A stretch of DNA of 64,000 nucleotides, from positions 1 to 64,000 of the forward strand of contig JAJPHV010000022.1 of the NCBI GenBank assembly GCA_021325095.1, read 5' to 3'. The notes beneath the pieces are model-generated. The model saw only the letters and a list, made by a program, of their open reading frames with translations. It was not told the origin of the DNA and ran no database searches. Within the stretch, counting starts at the first letter, position 1, and the number at the start of each line of letters is the position of its first letter. This document shows, in pieces, positions 1 through 9,531 of the stretch. The translations under genes were made by a program, and so were the position numbers. Origin of the DNA: Chloroflexota bacterium. GTDB lineage: Bacteria > Chloroflexota > Anaerolineae > Aggregatilineales > UBA2796.

Positions 1-150
1 CGTTCCGCCCATGCGCTCCACTTCTGGCGGAATCAGTTCGGCAAGCCGCTGACCGACAGCGCCTTCCAGCACTGGACGGCGAAATTTCGGACACCACACC
101 AGGTGGTAGTTGATGTTGTAGTGCGCGTGCCTTGTTTGTTCAGTCACCAT
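1..150 (-). CDS. tnpA: IS200/IS605-family transposase TnpA, N-terminal part (cut by window edge)
   Basis: The 50 visible codons run from an ATG at 150 to the window edge. The residues YHLVWCPKFRRPVL are the hallmark N-terminal strand of the Y1 HUH transposases of the IS200/IS605 family, which move single-stranded DNA. The catalytic His-x-His and Tyr lie beyond the edge, so integrity cannot be judged. A perfect hairpin sits 75 bp upstream of the start, as expected for the left end of such elements. Confidence 0.85.
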   Translation of the reverse strand, partial: MVTEQTRHAHYNINYHLVWCPKFRRPVLEGAVGQRLAELIPPEVERMGGT

Positions 151-224
151 AAGCAAATTATATCACACGTTGTTCGCTTGTGCAAGTATTCGTTGTCAAG
201 ACAAAGGAGACGTGGCGCATTCCT

Positions 225-244
225 CACCGGGCTTTAGCCCGGTG
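225..244. repeat. IS200/IS605 left-end hairpin
   Basis: CACCGGGCT-TT-AGCCCGGTG is a perfect 9-bp stem with a 2-nt loop, just upstream of tnpA. IS200/IS605 transposases recognise subterminal imperfect or perfect hairpins instead of inverted repeats, so this is the likely left-end recognition structure. The rest of 245-616 holds no gene that I can support. Confidence 0.6.
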
Positions 245-616
245 TCCCCTGCGCCGAATTCTATGGAATACAAATTACGGGCCCGGAGGAACGACAGGCG
301 GGCAAAGACCAGGGGCAACCGTTTGGCGCAGCGGACAGACAGGTAGTATTCGGAGCAACCAGACAACGGCCCCCACACGCTTCGTAAGTCATGCTGACCG
401 CAGGTCTGTTCCTCCTATCCCTACTATAAGCGCTTAATCCCTCTCCGTAAAGTGTCAAAAGTCATTGGAGGGCAGGTAGTGGCCTCCGGGTTGCCCGGTT
501 AGCGACCCAGGTGCGTTTCCACAATTCCAGCAGATCAATGCAGGACTATAAAAACCCTGCCAAAAAACGCATTCAAGTCCGCGTCTCACGCTTGACACAC
601 GACGAATTGCGGTGGC

Positions 617-641
617 GATATATTCCGAAACGCAATATATC
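617..641. promoter_or_regulatory. Operator-like palindrome upstream of the 4VR gene
   Basis: GATATATT and AATATATC form a perfect 8-bp inverted repeat with a 9-bp spacer, ending 8 bp before the 4VR start codon. A TTGACA hexamer lies at 592-597, and AT-rich hexamers inside the left arm could serve as a -10, although spacing is long (19 or more). A repressor or activator site overlapping a promoter is the simplest reading; no cognate regulator is identified. Confidence 0.4.
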
Positions 642-649
642 AAAACGGC

Positions 650-1111
650 ATGTTCCGAAGTGGGGTAGCAAATAATGACGAACTACGGCGGGAACTCACT
701 ACGATGGCCGCCATCGATGCGCTGCAAAGTCGCCAACCGCGAACGCCCTCCCTGGCCTGGGAAATCGGCGCGCTGTCCGGTTTTGGCGCGGTGGCGCTGG
801 GCTTTCAGGCTTTGCCCCTGAATGCCAAAGTCAAGATGGGCTTGCTGGCAATGGTCACGATCTTCAGCACACTCAGCGACCAACTCACCGACCTGGAAGA
901 ACACGACGATCACTATGCCTACATCATTCGCCGCTGTCCGGTCTGCATGGGCCGCCATAGCGATGCGCCCCTGTGCGAAATGGCGGGGGCCATGCTCGAT
1001 GAGGGGCTGCGCTGGCTGACCCAGATACGCTATTCAGTCATCGAAACGCGCTGCCATGCCGCCGGCGATGACGAATGCCGCTTCGTCATCGCCAAAACCC
1101 CATTGAAATAA
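650..1111 (+). CDS. 4-vinyl reductase (4VR/V4R) domain protein
   Basis: A 153-residue protein whose second half matches the V4R small-molecule-binding domain: RRCPVCMGRH (Cys96, Cys99), a conserved Cys109, a helix ending in GLRWL, and a final strand with GDDECRF. V4R domains occur in bacteriochlorophyll vinyl-reductase-like proteins and as sensor domains of regulators. No output domain is present here, so it may be a stand-alone ligand-binding protein. The first 35 residues are low in conserved features and an internal ATG at 704 is an alternative start; neither start has a strong ribosome site. It converges with the LuxR gene. Function beyond the domain is unknown. Confidence 0.7.
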   Translation: MFRSGVANNDELRRELTTMAAIDALQSRQPRTPSLAWEIGALSGFGAVALGFQALPLNAKVKMGLLAMVTIFSTLSDQLTDLEEHDDHYAYIIRRCPVCMGRHSDAPLCEMAGAMLDEGLRWLTQIRYSVIETRCHAAGDDECRFVIAKTPLK

Positions 1112-1167
1112 GCTGCGAAATTTGGCCTCCGGGTGTGGCGGCTCGTTCCACTCGTATCGTGCTATGC

Positions 1168-4100
1168 CTACACGAGCTTCAATAGCTGTGCCTCTGCCAC
1201 GGCCTGCGTCCGGCTATTCACGCCCAACTTGCGGTAGATGTTGTCCAGATGGGTCTTAACTGTGCTCAACGAGATACAGCTCCGAGCGGCGATCTCCCGG
1301 TTCGAGAGGCCCGCGCTGACCAGCCGCAATATCTCCTGCTCGCGCGGACTGATAGACGCTGCGGCTGTCAGTTCCAGCAGTTCGTGGTGGGTGGGGGGCT
1401 GCGGCGCGCCACTGATTTGCGCTGCGGCTCCTAGAATGTCTCTGACAAATCTGGTCGCTTCATCCGTGAGAGTCCCGGTCTGGAGCACCAGCGCGAGCAA
1501 TTGCACGCTCTGTAGCGCTTGATCCAGAAACGGACGGAGCAATCTCTCCGGGGCGGCCTGACGGATAGCCGCTGCCATCACCTGTCGCGCTTCGTTGACC
1601 CTGTGCTGCGCGAACAGGGCATTTGCCAACCCGATCCGGGCCGGCATAACTGGCTCCTGGTGGAAACCATGCGGGTACTGCCGGAGTAAACGGCTGAATA
1701 ATGCTTCGGCAGCAGAAAAGCACTGCTGGTGAAGCAGGAGCATGGCACGCACCAGGGTGTAAGATGGCAGCGAATCCGCATCCTGAATCTCGTTCAGCGT
1801 TTGTTCGGCGCTGGCATAGGCTCCCTGGCGCAAATACAGGAACGCTTTATAGGCCACCAGGTCCTGATCTAACCAGATGTTGGCGGGCTGTCTGGCGTGG
1901 AGTTCGCGCGCGGCTTGCAGCGTGGCCTGAGCCGCCTCAAAATGGCCTTGCGCCGATTCAATCTTGGCCCGCTGAACCGCAATCATGATCGGCATGTTGG
2001 AACTCATCGGATTGGGATCGACTTCGGAGGCCCGCAGCAGAAACTGAAGCGCCTGATCCAACTGATTGCGGTAGTACCAGACCAGACATAACGCCGCGAA
2101 CGCAATGCTCGATGGCTCCGGCAGCAGCCCACGATGGGTCAGAGCATATTGCAACACCTGGTGAGCGGTCTGTTCGCCCTCACGGAGGCGGCCCTGCCAC
2201 ACCTCGTTGAGGGCCAGCGCCCCACCTGCCATCAGGATCACAAACAGATTGCGCTGTTCCCTGGCCGCTTCATAAACCTGCCGCGCCAGCATGGCCGCCC
2301 TCTTCACGTCCGGGCAGTTGAAGTGCTGGTAGAGCAGGATGCCATTCAGAAGCTGCCATGCTGCTTCGATTTCTCCATCCTGATGGACATGCGGAGCCAC
2401 CGGGCGACCTGTGTGCGCAATGGAACGAATCTGCCGGATGTCGCTCAACACGTCTCGCTCATCGGGGGTCAGCTCGTCGGCGTCCCTGCGCAGGATATTT
2501 GCTTCGACACGCGCCAAAAATTCCTCGACTTCCGTCCATGGAAGCGCCGACCCGGCCAGGCGAACGTAGACAAACAGGAGTGTTTTATGCTGCTGCACCA
2601 CACTTTCTGGCAGTTGGTGCAGCCAGCGCAACAAGCGCGAGTCCTCGCCTGATTGTTCCAGTTCTCGCAGCGCCATGCGCTCTATCAGCGCAGCGGCCTC
2701 TTCCCAGGCTTGAACCGCCAGCAGATGATGCACGGCGTCGGCGGGCGCATTGTGTGCGCAGTACCATTCGGCGGCCCGCCGATGCAGGCGCGGAATCTCC
2801 GTAGGGTATTGCACCTGCAACTGACTGTAGAGCATCTGCGCGAACAGATCGTGATAGCGATACCAGCCTGGTTCTTGCAGCCGTACCAGGAACAAATTCT
2901 CCTGCCACAGCCGTTCCAACAACTCACTGCCATTACCTTGTCCCGTGACGGCGTCGCACAGGGAGCCATTCAAATGTTTCAGGATGGCGGTCTTGAACAG
3001 AAAGGCTTGTACGTCTGGCGGCTGTCGGTAGAGCACGCTTTCCGTAAAGTATTCACGCAGGTAGGTGTGTGCTCCGTTGAACGCGGTCATAAGTTGCCGC
3101 CGGTCCGTAGGGTGGGCCAACGCCAGGGTAGCCAGGTTCAGACCAGCCACCCAGCCCTCTGTGTGCTTGACGAGCGTTTGCATTTCGTAGTAGGACAAAT
3201 GACGGTCTGGCGTGTGGCGCCATAGAAATTCAATGCCTTCTTCCAGTGTGAAACGCAGATCGTCAGTTTCTAGCTCTGCGACCAACCCCTTCGCCCGGAG
3301 TTGGCCGAGCACCAGAGGTGGCCTGGTGCGGCTGGAAATGACCAGTTGAAGGGCCAGCGGCAAATGTTCCAGCAGGGTTTGAAGCGCCGCATGTATATCC
3401 GGGTGGCGGATGTGATGGTAGTCGTCCAGCACGAGGCCGAAGCGCTGCAACGCTCCGGGCGCATCGGTGGCACAGACGATGGCATTCGCCAGCTCGACGA
3501 CAAGCTGAGGAAGGTGGGAAGGCGAGGCCGGGCGAAGCTGCCTGAGCCAGGTCTGGCTCAGATCGGGATTGATGGCCCGCAAGGCCATCCCCAACGTGAA
3601 CCAGAAACGGGTGGGTTGATCGTCCTCCACATCCAGGGAGACCCACGCTACGGGGAAGCCGCACGTTTGCCGCCACTCATTGAGCAGCGTGCTTTTGCCA
3701 AAACCACTGGGGGCGTAGATCAGCGTTACGGGCGCTTTGATTCGTCGGACAAGCCGCGCTCGCTCAATGAGCTTTTCCGGCAAAGCAGGCGGCTCGAATT
3801 TGGTCAGGGGCAGCACGGAGAATGCCTCGCCGCCAACGGCCAATTCGCCAGGGTAATCGGGCAGGCCGATCAGCGCCGTCATCGGTAGTTCTGACCTGGG
3901 CTTACCCGCCAGCCGCATTGCCGGAACGCGCCCGGCAAGCTGCGAAGCAACTTGTGCGAGGCGCTCTGGCGTCAGGCTCTCCGATTTGCCCAGGTACGCC
4001 TTGTAGAGATGCCCGTTGCGCCGCCGGTAAGCATACCAGTAGGCAATGCCGCGCCGCGTTTCACGCTGTGCGGAGAAGTGCCCCATGTCCCCTATGAAAG

Positions 4101-4227
4101 TAAAGCACTCGTTGTCGGCCAGCCAGGCCAGCCATTCGTGCGACCCGACCCGAAGGTGACTGGCCGCGTCCGAACCGCTGTGCAACAGCAGGCCATCTCT
4201 GACGGTAGGTTTGGCAGACTTTCGCAT
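1168..4227 (-). CDS. MalT-type LuxR-family ATP-dependent transcriptional regulator
   Basis: About 1019 residues. After an N-terminal segment of about 150 residues shared by many Chloroflexota LuxR proteins comes a STAND-type ATPase with Walker A YAPSGFGKSTLL, a B-like LVLDDYHHI, then a long TPR-like helical region, and a C-terminal LuxR helix-turn-helix (SPREQEILRLVSAGLSNREI ... STVKTHLDNIYRKL). This is the MalT architecture: an inducer- and ATP-switched activator. I start it at ATG 4227 because AGGGAG lies a few bases upstream; an in-frame TTG at 4263 would add 12 residues. It is divergent from the sugar/peptide importer and glycosidase genes, so control of that unit is a reasonable inference. 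Confidence 0.9.
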   Translation of the reverse strand: MRKSAKPTVRDGLLLHSGSDAASHLRVGSHEWLAWLADNECFTFIGDMGHFSAQRETRRGIAYWYAYRRRNGHLYKAYLGKSESLTPERLAQVASQLAGRVPAMRLAGKPRSELPMTALIGLPDYPGELAVGGEAFSVLPLTKFEPPALPEKLIERARLVRRIKAPVTLIYAPSGFGKSTLLNEWRQTCGFPVAWVSLDVEDDQPTRFWFTLGMALRAINPDLSQTWLRQLRPASPSHLPQLVVELANAIVCATDAPGALQRFGLVLDDYHHIRHPDIHAALQTLLEHLPLALQLVISSRTRPPLVLGQLRAKGLVAELETDDLRFTLEEGIEFLWRHTPDRHLSYYEMQTLVKHTEGWVAGLNLATLALAHPTDRRQLMTAFNGAHTYLREYFTESVLYRQPPDVQAFLFKTAILKHLNGSLCDAVTGQGNGSELLERLWQENLFLVRLQEPGWYRYHDLFAQMLYSQLQVQYPTEIPRLHRRAAEWYCAHNAPADAVHHLLAVQAWEEAAALIERMALRELEQSGEDSRLLRWLHQLPESVVQQHKTLLFVYVRLAGSALPWTEVEEFLARVEANILRRDADELTPDERDVLSDIRQIRSIAHTGRPVAPHVHQDGEIEAAWQLLNGILLYQHFNCPDVKRAAMLARQVYEAAREQRNLFVILMAGGALALNEVWQGRLREGEQTAHQVLQYALTHRGLLPEPSSIAFAALCLVWYYRNQLDQALQFLLRASEVDPNPMSSNMPIMIAVQRAKIESAQGHFEAAQATLQAARELHARQPANIWLDQDLVAYKAFLYLRQGAYASAEQTLNEIQDADSLPSYTLVRAMLLLHQQCFSAAEALFSRLLRQYPHGFHQEPVMPARIGLANALFAQHRVNEARQVMAAAIRQAAPERLLRPFLDQALQSVQLLALVLQTGTLTDEATRFVRDILGAAAQISGAPQPPTHHELLELTAAASISPREQEILRLVSAGLSNREIAARSCISLSTVKTHLDNIYRKLGVNSRTQAVAEAQLLKLV

Positions 4228-4263
4228 CGAGTACTCCCTGGCTGATCCTGTCAAGTTACCCAA

Positions 4264-4633
4264 CGGCGTCGATCATACCACGTTGGGTAACTTTGGGGAT
4301 CGAGCCATCCACCGGAGTGCGCTTTTTCGGCATGTCCTCGGCGATCCTCATCGGCGCAGAATCCACCCTACGTCTGATTCACGCCGGGGAAAATCTGATA
4401 TACTCTATGTAAAGGTTTGTTCTTTGAACTACTACAATCCGCGCCCATCAATACATTACACAGCATGACACTGAGTTTCCGCTTCCAACCAGCAGACATG
4501 AGTGTTAAACAACCCTTGACGTCAGGATCAGTAGGAGGTAGGTAAAGTTTCTCGAGACACTGGTTGATTCCTCGCACGGTTAAGAGGGGTTCGCCCCTCC
4601 CACTTTGTCGAAATAAATTAAGGAGAATTAGAC
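4264..4633. promoter_or_regulatory. Divergent intergenic region with extended -10 and UUCG hairpin
   Basis: This 370-bp gap separates the LuxR regulator and the importer. On the plus strand TGATATACT (4396-4404) is an extended -10 motif. At 4584-4599 GAGGGG-TTCG-CCCCTC forms a stable UUCG tetraloop hairpin in the presumed 5' leader, about 35 nt before the start codon, followed by the ribosome site AAGGAG. The hairpin may protect the mRNA 5' end or act in attenuation. No small gene is evident. Confidence 0.45.
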
Positions 4634-6358
4634 ATGTCGAAACGTCTGTTGATGGTTGTCAGCCTGCTGCTCATTCTGAGCATGGCCCTGGGTACGAACA
4701 CCCGTACTACAGCCCAGGCCCCCGCCCAACTCCCGCGCAATGAAACACTTTACGTCGCCGGTTTTCAGTGGCAGTCACCGGGTAACTGGAATCCACTGAA
4801 CAACAACCCGGATTGGCCGAACCGGGGCAACTCGACGGCCCTCTGGGAAGCCCTGTTTGCCTGGAACCAGATCACCGGCAACCTTGACCCGGCCCTCGCC
4901 AAGGAACTAAAGGTTGTTGATCAGACCACCATGCAAGTCACCTTGCAGGATGGCACGAAATGGCAGGACGGCCAGCCCCTCACCACCGATGACGTCATCT
5001 ACACCTACAACCTGGCAAAGACAAACAGCGACATTTACTACAACACTCTCTTTGATTACATCACCGAGATCAAAGCAACCGGTGATCGCACGCTGGAAAT
5101 CAAGCTGAACCCGAAGCAACTCAATCCGGGGATTGTCAAAGATTACCTCTGGACGATCTACATTCTCCCCAAGCACATCTGGGCAGACCGTGAAAAGAGT
5201 GGCAAGCTCTCGGCGTTCGTAGACACCAAGCCGGTTGGCTCCGGGCCATACAAGCTCCTGGACTTCTCGCCTGAGCGCATCGTCCTGCAGCGCGACGACA
5301 ACTATTGGGGCAAGGCAATCTGGGGCCTGCCCGCGCCGAAGTACATCGTCCATCCCATTTTCAAGACCAACGATGTGGGCAACCTGGCCTTCCAGAATGG
5401 CGAAGTTGACCTGATGCAGCAGTTCACGCCCCAGATCTGGAAGATGTGGGAAGACGCCAAAGCCCCCGTGGGGACGTGGTTCAACAAAGAACCCTACTAC
5501 GTGCCCGGTTCCATCCCGATGCTCATCGTCAACGTCCACAAGAAGGGGCTGGACAACCCACTGGTGCGCCGCGCGCTGGCCTACGCGATCAACTACCCGC
5601 TGATCGCACAGACCGCCATGTCCAGGTACTCGATCCCGGCATACTCAAGCCTGATTATCCCCGAGGGCGGCGAGAAGAAGTTTTTCAACGCCGACCAGGT
5701 CAAGGCGTCGGGGTGGAGTTATGACCCTGCCAAAGCCAAAGACATCCTGGAGAACCAGCTCAAGGCCAAGAAGGGCAGCGATGGTATCTACGTGCTGCCG
5801 GATGGCACTCGCCTCGGCCCGTGGACGGCCCGGACCCCCAACGGCTGGACTGACTGGCAGACGGCTATCAACATCGTTGTTCAGAACGCGAAGGCGGCTG
5901 GCATCGAACTTAAGGAAGACTACCCCGATGCGCCCGTCGTCACCACCAAGATTCAAAATGGCGATTTTGACCTGAACCTGTGGTACATCGCTGGTGTGGG
6001 GCCTGCCTCTCCCTGGTTACGCTTCCGTGACATGCTCGACAACCGGGGCGTGCCGGACTTCGGCAAGACCACCTTCTGGGACTTTGGCCGCTTCTCTAAC
6101 CCCGACGTTCCCGACCTGCTGGACAAAGCGGCGGCAGCACCAGATGATGCGACAGCCAAGCAGTACTACGACAAGCTGGACAAAATCTTCATGGATAACG
6201 TGCCGGGCATCCCGCTGATGTATCGTCCACTGCACTTCTACGAATTCAACCAGAAGTACTGGACGGGCTTCCCCACCGCCGAGAATCCCTGGGCGCCGCC
6301 GCAGTTCCATGGTGCGGGTATCCAGATTCTGTATAAGATCAAACCCGTTGCACCGTGA
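4634..6358 (+). CDS. ABC transporter substrate-binding protein (family 5, Opp/Dpp type)
   Basis: 574 residues with a Sec signal peptide (MSKRLLMVVSLLLILSMALG, likely cut near TTAQA) and no lipobox cysteine. The body is a SBP_bac_5 extracellular domain, with the typical LWEALFAWNQITGNLDPALA and WQDGQPLTTDDVIYTYNLAK stretches. It captures ligand outside the cell for the two permeases that follow. Family members bind peptides, but a subgroup known from Thermotoga binds beta-linked oligosaccharides. The downstream beta-mannosidase and beta-glucosidase favour a glycan ligand, which is inference. The ribosome site AAGGAG lies 7 nt before ATG. Confidence 0.9.
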   Translation: MSKRLLMVVSLLLILSMALGTNTRTTAQAPAQLPRNETLYVAGFQWQSPGNWNPLNNNPDWPNRGNSTALWEALFAWNQITGNLDPALAKELKVVDQTTMQVTLQDGTKWQDGQPLTTDDVIYTYNLAKTNSDIYYNTLFDYITEIKATGDRTLEIKLNPKQLNPGIVKDYLWTIYILPKHIWADREKSGKLSAFVDTKPVGSGPYKLLDFSPERIVLQRDDNYWGKAIWGLPAPKYIVHPIFKTNDVGNLAFQNGEVDLMQQFTPQIWKMWEDAKAPVGTWFNKEPYYVPGSIPMLIVNVHKKGLDNPLVRRALAYAINYPLIAQTAMSRYSIPAYSSLIIPEGGEKKFFNADQVKASGWSYDPAKAKDILENQLKAKKGSDGIYVLPDGTRLGPWTARTPNGWTDWQTAINIVVQNAKAAGIELKEDYPDAPVVTTKIQNGDFDLNLWYIAGVGPASPWLRFRDMLDNRGVPDFGKTTFWDFGRFSNPDVPDLLDKAAAAPDDATAKQYYDKLDKIFMDNVPGIPLMYRPLHFYEFNQKYWTGFPTAENPWAPPQFHGAGIQILYKIKPVAP

Positions 6359-6461
6359 GTAAGGAACGATAGGGCAGTAGCACGAGCGGGTTGAGAAACG
6401 AAGTACGGACGGTGAGCAGCCCCTGCGCGGTCTGCTCACCTGTCAATTGGGAAGCACTGAG

Positions 6462-7475
6462 ATGAGCAAGTTTCAAAGATACTTATTGGGCAAAGTTAGC
6501 TGGTTTCTGATTGCGTTCGCCGTTGCGCTGCTCTTCAACTTCCTGCTGATCAGACTGATCCCAGGCAACCCGGTAGACATGATGGTCGCCCGCATGTCCA
6601 GTTCGGGAACGGCCACCGGCGAGGCGATGCAGAAGATGTACGCCGCCTACATGGCCGAGTTCGGCCTGGACAAACCGATCTATATCCAGTTCCTCATTTA
6701 TCTGAGGAATCTGGCAAAGGGCGACCTGGGCGCCTCCTTCAACCAGTACCCGACCCCCGTCCTGACTCTGATTATGCAAGCGCTTCCCTGGACAATCGCG
6801 CTCCAACTGCCGGCCATCCTGATCGGCTGGTTTGTGGGTAATTCGCTGGGGGTGCTGTCCGCTTATAAGAAAGGCTGGCTGGATCGGGGCATCTTTCCCG
6901 TCGCGCTGTTCATTTCCAGTATGCCTTATTACTGTCTGTCTATCATTCTGCTTTATCTGTTTGCCGTCGTCTGGAAAATCTTCCCGGCCAGCGGCGGTTA
7001 CGGTTACGATCTGCAACCGTCCCTGAGTTGGGCCTTCATTCAAAGTGCGCTGCAACACTATGCGTTGCCATTCGCTTCGCTGACGCTGATCTTCATCGGC
7101 GGGCAGGCCATCGGGATGCGTGCGATGTCCATCTACGAGCTGGATGCGGACTACGTGCGCTTCTCGCGCAGCCTGGGTGTGAAGGATGACCGGATTATCG
7201 GTTACATCTTCCGCAACGGCATGTTGCCACAGGTCACGGGCCTGGCACTCTCTATCGGCACGATGGTCAGCGGCGCGCTCATCACCGAAATCGTTTTTTC
7301 GTACCCTGGGATCGGTACGCTGCTGTTCCGCTCGATCCGCACCGAGGACTATACCGTTGTCCAGGGGATCACCCTGCTGATCATGATTGCGGTTTTGCTG
7401 GCAAATTTCCTGGTAGACATCGCCTACGGTTTTATTGATCCGCGTATTCGAGCTTCGGCGGCTGGGGAAAGGTAA
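6462..7475 (+). CDS. ABC transporter permease (DppB/OppB type)
   Basis: A 337-residue membrane protein of the BPD_transp_1 family: an N-terminal helix (WFLIAFAVALLFNFLLIRLI followed by PGNPVDM), a periplasmic loop, then five membrane segments with the cytoplasmic coupling region ELDADYVRFSRSLGVKDD that contacts the ATPases. GNPVDMM and the final FVDIAYGFIDPRIR are typical of the DppB branch. I use ATG 6462; a TTG 15 nt upstream is possible. It is second in the importer operon, 100 bp after the binding-protein gene. Confidence 0.9.
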   Translation: MSKFQRYLLGKVSWFLIAFAVALLFNFLLIRLIPGNPVDMMVARMSSSGTATGEAMQKMYAAYMAEFGLDKPIYIQFLIYLRNLAKGDLGASFNQYPTPVLTLIMQALPWTIALQLPAILIGWFVGNSLGVLSAYKKGWLDRGIFPVALFISSMPYYCLSIILLYLFAVVWKIFPASGGYGYDLQPSLSWAFIQSALQHYALPFASLTLIFIGGQAIGMRAMSIYELDADYVRFSRSLGVKDDRIIGYIFRNGMLPQVTGLALSIGTMVSGALITEIVFSYPGIGTLLFRSIRTEDYTVVQGITLLIMIAVLLANFLVDIAYGFIDPRIRASAAGER

Positions 7476-7484
7476 GGGACTGGG

Positions 7485-8387
7485 ATGGCAACGATTACCC
7501 AAACACGCACTCGGCAGATTGTAAGCCCGTCGTTCCTGGCGGGTTTCAGAGATTTCTCCGCCGGGGGGGTATTCAACCGGCGCTTTGTCTTCAGCGTCAT
7601 CGTGTTCCTGGTGATCGCGGCTTTTGGCTTTCTGGGGCCAGTCCTTTTGGACCGCAGCGATCCCCTGATTACAGTCGGCGGTCTGTATGACCCGCCCTCA
7701 TCGACGGCCTGGCTGGGTACGGATAACTTTGGACGCGATGTCTTCACTCAGTTGATGCACGGCACACGCACTTCGCTCATTATCGGCCTGATTGCGGGCA
7801 CAGTCGCCACCCTGATCGGTCTGGTCATCGGCACAGTGGCTGGCTACGTCGGCGGCGTGGTCGAGGAACTGCTCATGGCCTTCACCAACGTGATCATCAC
7901 CATCCCCTCCATTGTCATCCTGATCTTGCTGTCCATCGCCATCAACTCCCGTTCCATCGAAGCGATGGGCTTCATCATCGGGGTGACAAGCTGGCCCTGG
8001 ACGGCGCGGGCGGTGCGCGCCCAGGCCAGCAGTCTGCGCACGCGCGAGTACGTGGACATCGCCCGGCTGTCCGGCGCGGGAACCCTGTCGTTGATCGTGT
8101 CGGAGATTATCCCTTTCATGCTCACCTATGTGGTGATGGCCTTCGTCCTGCAACTGAGCAGCGGCATTTTGCAGGAAGCAGCGCTGAGTATGCTGGGTCT
8201 GGGGCCGAGCAATAACGTGTCGTTGGGCATCATGTTGCAGTGGTCACTGCTCTGGGAATCGGTGCGGACGGGGGCCTGGTGGGCCTTCGTGCCGCCGACG
8301 TTGCTCCTGACCCTGATTGCGTTCTCGCTGCTGCTGCTCCAATCAAGCATTGACGAAATATTCAACCCGCGCCTCAGAAGGGCCTGA
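7485..8387 (+). CDS. ABC transporter permease (DppC/OppC type)
   Basis: A 300-residue partner permease beginning 9 bp after the DppB-type gene. The N-terminal cytoplasmic tail leads to one helix, then the DppC hallmark WLGTDNFGRDVFTQLMHGTR, several membrane helices and the coupling segment with RTREYVDIARLSGAG. It forms the heterodimeric channel with the preceding permease. The C-terminal DEIFNPRLRRA is the usual family ending. RBS GGGA lies just before the ATG. Confidence 0.92.
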   Translation: MATITQTRTRQIVSPSFLAGFRDFSAGGVFNRRFVFSVIVFLVIAAFGFLGPVLLDRSDPLITVGGLYDPPSSTAWLGTDNFGRDVFTQLMHGTRTSLIIGLIAGTVATLIGLVIGTVAGYVGGVVEELLMAFTNVIITIPSIVILILLSIAINSRSIEAMGFIIGVTSWPWTARAVRAQASSLRTREYVDIARLSGAGTLSLIVSEIIPFMLTYVVMAFVLQLSSGILQEAALSMLGLGPSNNVSLGIMLQWSLLWESVRTGAWWAFVPPTLLLTLIAFSLLLLQSSIDEIFNPRLRRA

Positions 8388-8410
8388 TCAGGTGACGTTC
8401 GGAACCCCAC

Positions 8411-8485
8411 CCCTCGCTGCGAAGCAGCGAGGGAAATACCCGGATAAAGCGCCCGCTGCTTCCCCTCTGCGCATTCGGAGAGGGG
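8411..8485 (+). repeat. Two intercistronic hairpins between permease and ATPase genes
   Basis: CCCTCGCTGC-GAA-GCAGCGAGGG (8411-8433) is a perfect 10-bp stem, and CCCCTCT...AGAGGGG (8462-8485) a second stem of 7 bp. They fill the 145-bp gap in an otherwise compact operon. Such structures usually lower or stabilise expression on one side, letting membrane and ATPase subunits be made in different amounts. They resemble the CCTCTCC-type intergenic repeats elsewhere in the window. Confidence 0.55.
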
Positions 8486-8532
8486 CAAGTCGAGTTATTG
8501 GAAAATTATTGAGCAACCAGGATATTGGGTAG

Positions 8533-9531
8533 ATGCGCATAAAAGATGTTTACGCCGTTTATGCTGTCGGGGCTGGCCCGGTGGTAAAAGCGGTTGACGG
8601 CGTGTCGCTGTCCGTTGCTGAAGGCGAGGTACTTGGCATCGCCGGTGAGTCGGGCTGCGGCAAATCCACGCTGGCTGCGGTCATCTCACTGACTGCGCGC
8701 CCTCCGCTGTACATCAAGGGTGGAGAGATCGAACTGGATGGCCGCGTGATCCAGTTATCCGAGCAAACCAAAGCCTCCCCCGACTGGCACGGGCGAATGG
8801 TCGCGCTGCTACCCCAACGTGCCCTGAATTCCCTGAACCCGACGGCCCGCATCCGGGATTTCGTGGTGGACGTGATGCAGGCCCACAATGCTGCGCTACC
8901 CCGCCAGGAAGTGATTGCGCGGGCGCGCGAACGGCTGGAACAATTGTCGCTGCCGGCCTGGGCTTTGGACAGCTACCCGCACCAGTTGAGCGGAGGAATG
9001 CGCCAGCGGGTTGTCGCTGCCGTTTCGACGCTGCTCGACCCCAAAGTGCTGATCGCGGACGAGCCGACTTCGGCCCTGGATGTGTCGTCGCAGAAACAGT
9101 TGGTGACGCTGCTCAAGGCCCTGCTGGAGCGGAAGTTTATTTCGCGCATCATCTTCATCACCCACGACATCCCTGTGTTGAGCAACATCGCTGACCGGAT
9201 TGCCGTCATGTACGCCGGGAAGGTCGTTGAGGTGGGCGAAACGGAACAGATCGTCAAAGCCCCTCAACATCCTTACACGAGCGCTCTGATCAAAGCGACC
9301 CTCGACCCGGAGCCAGCCGTGCGCCAGCAGCGGATCGAAGGCATTCCCGGCGCGCCGCCCGACCTGCGCCGCCCGCCGAGCGGCTGCCGGTTCCACCCGC
9401 GCTGCCCATTGGTCATGGAGCACTGCACACGGGATGAACCGCCGGTGGTCGGCACGCCGGATCGCTTTGCGGCGTGCTGGTGGGTGGCCGAACATTCGCT
9501 GGACGAAGAGGTCCTGGGAGGCACACGATGA
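8533..9531 (+). CDS. ABC transporter ATP-binding protein (DppD/OppD type)
   Basis: 332 residues. Walker [15 protein letters not shown]-loop region [12 protein letters not shown], signature [13 protein letters not shown], Walker [14 protein letters not shown] and the H-loop FITHD are intact. The C-terminal oligo_HPY segment follows ([10 protein letters not shown] ... GCRFHPRCP ... CTRDEPP) with the Cys residues that in some family members hold an iron-sulfur cluster. It powers import together with the next gene. Its stop codon overlaps the next start (ATGA), which implies translational coupling. Confidence 0.93.
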   Translation: MRIKDVYAVYAVGAGPVVKAVDGVSLSVAEGEVLGIAGESGCGKSTLAAVISLTARPPLYIKGGEIELDGRVIQLSEQTKASPDWHGRMVALLPQRALNSLNPTARIRDFVVDVMQAHNAALPRQEVIARARERLEQLSLPAWALDSYPHQLSGGMRQRVVAAVSTLLDPKVLIADEPTSALDVSSQKQLVTLLKALLERKFISRIIFITHDIPVLSNIADRIAVMYAGKVVEVGETEQIVKAPQHPYTSALIKATLDPEPAVRQQRIEGIPGAPPDLRRPPSGCRFHPRCPLVMEHCTRDEPPVVGTPDRFAACWWVAEHSLDEEVLGGTR

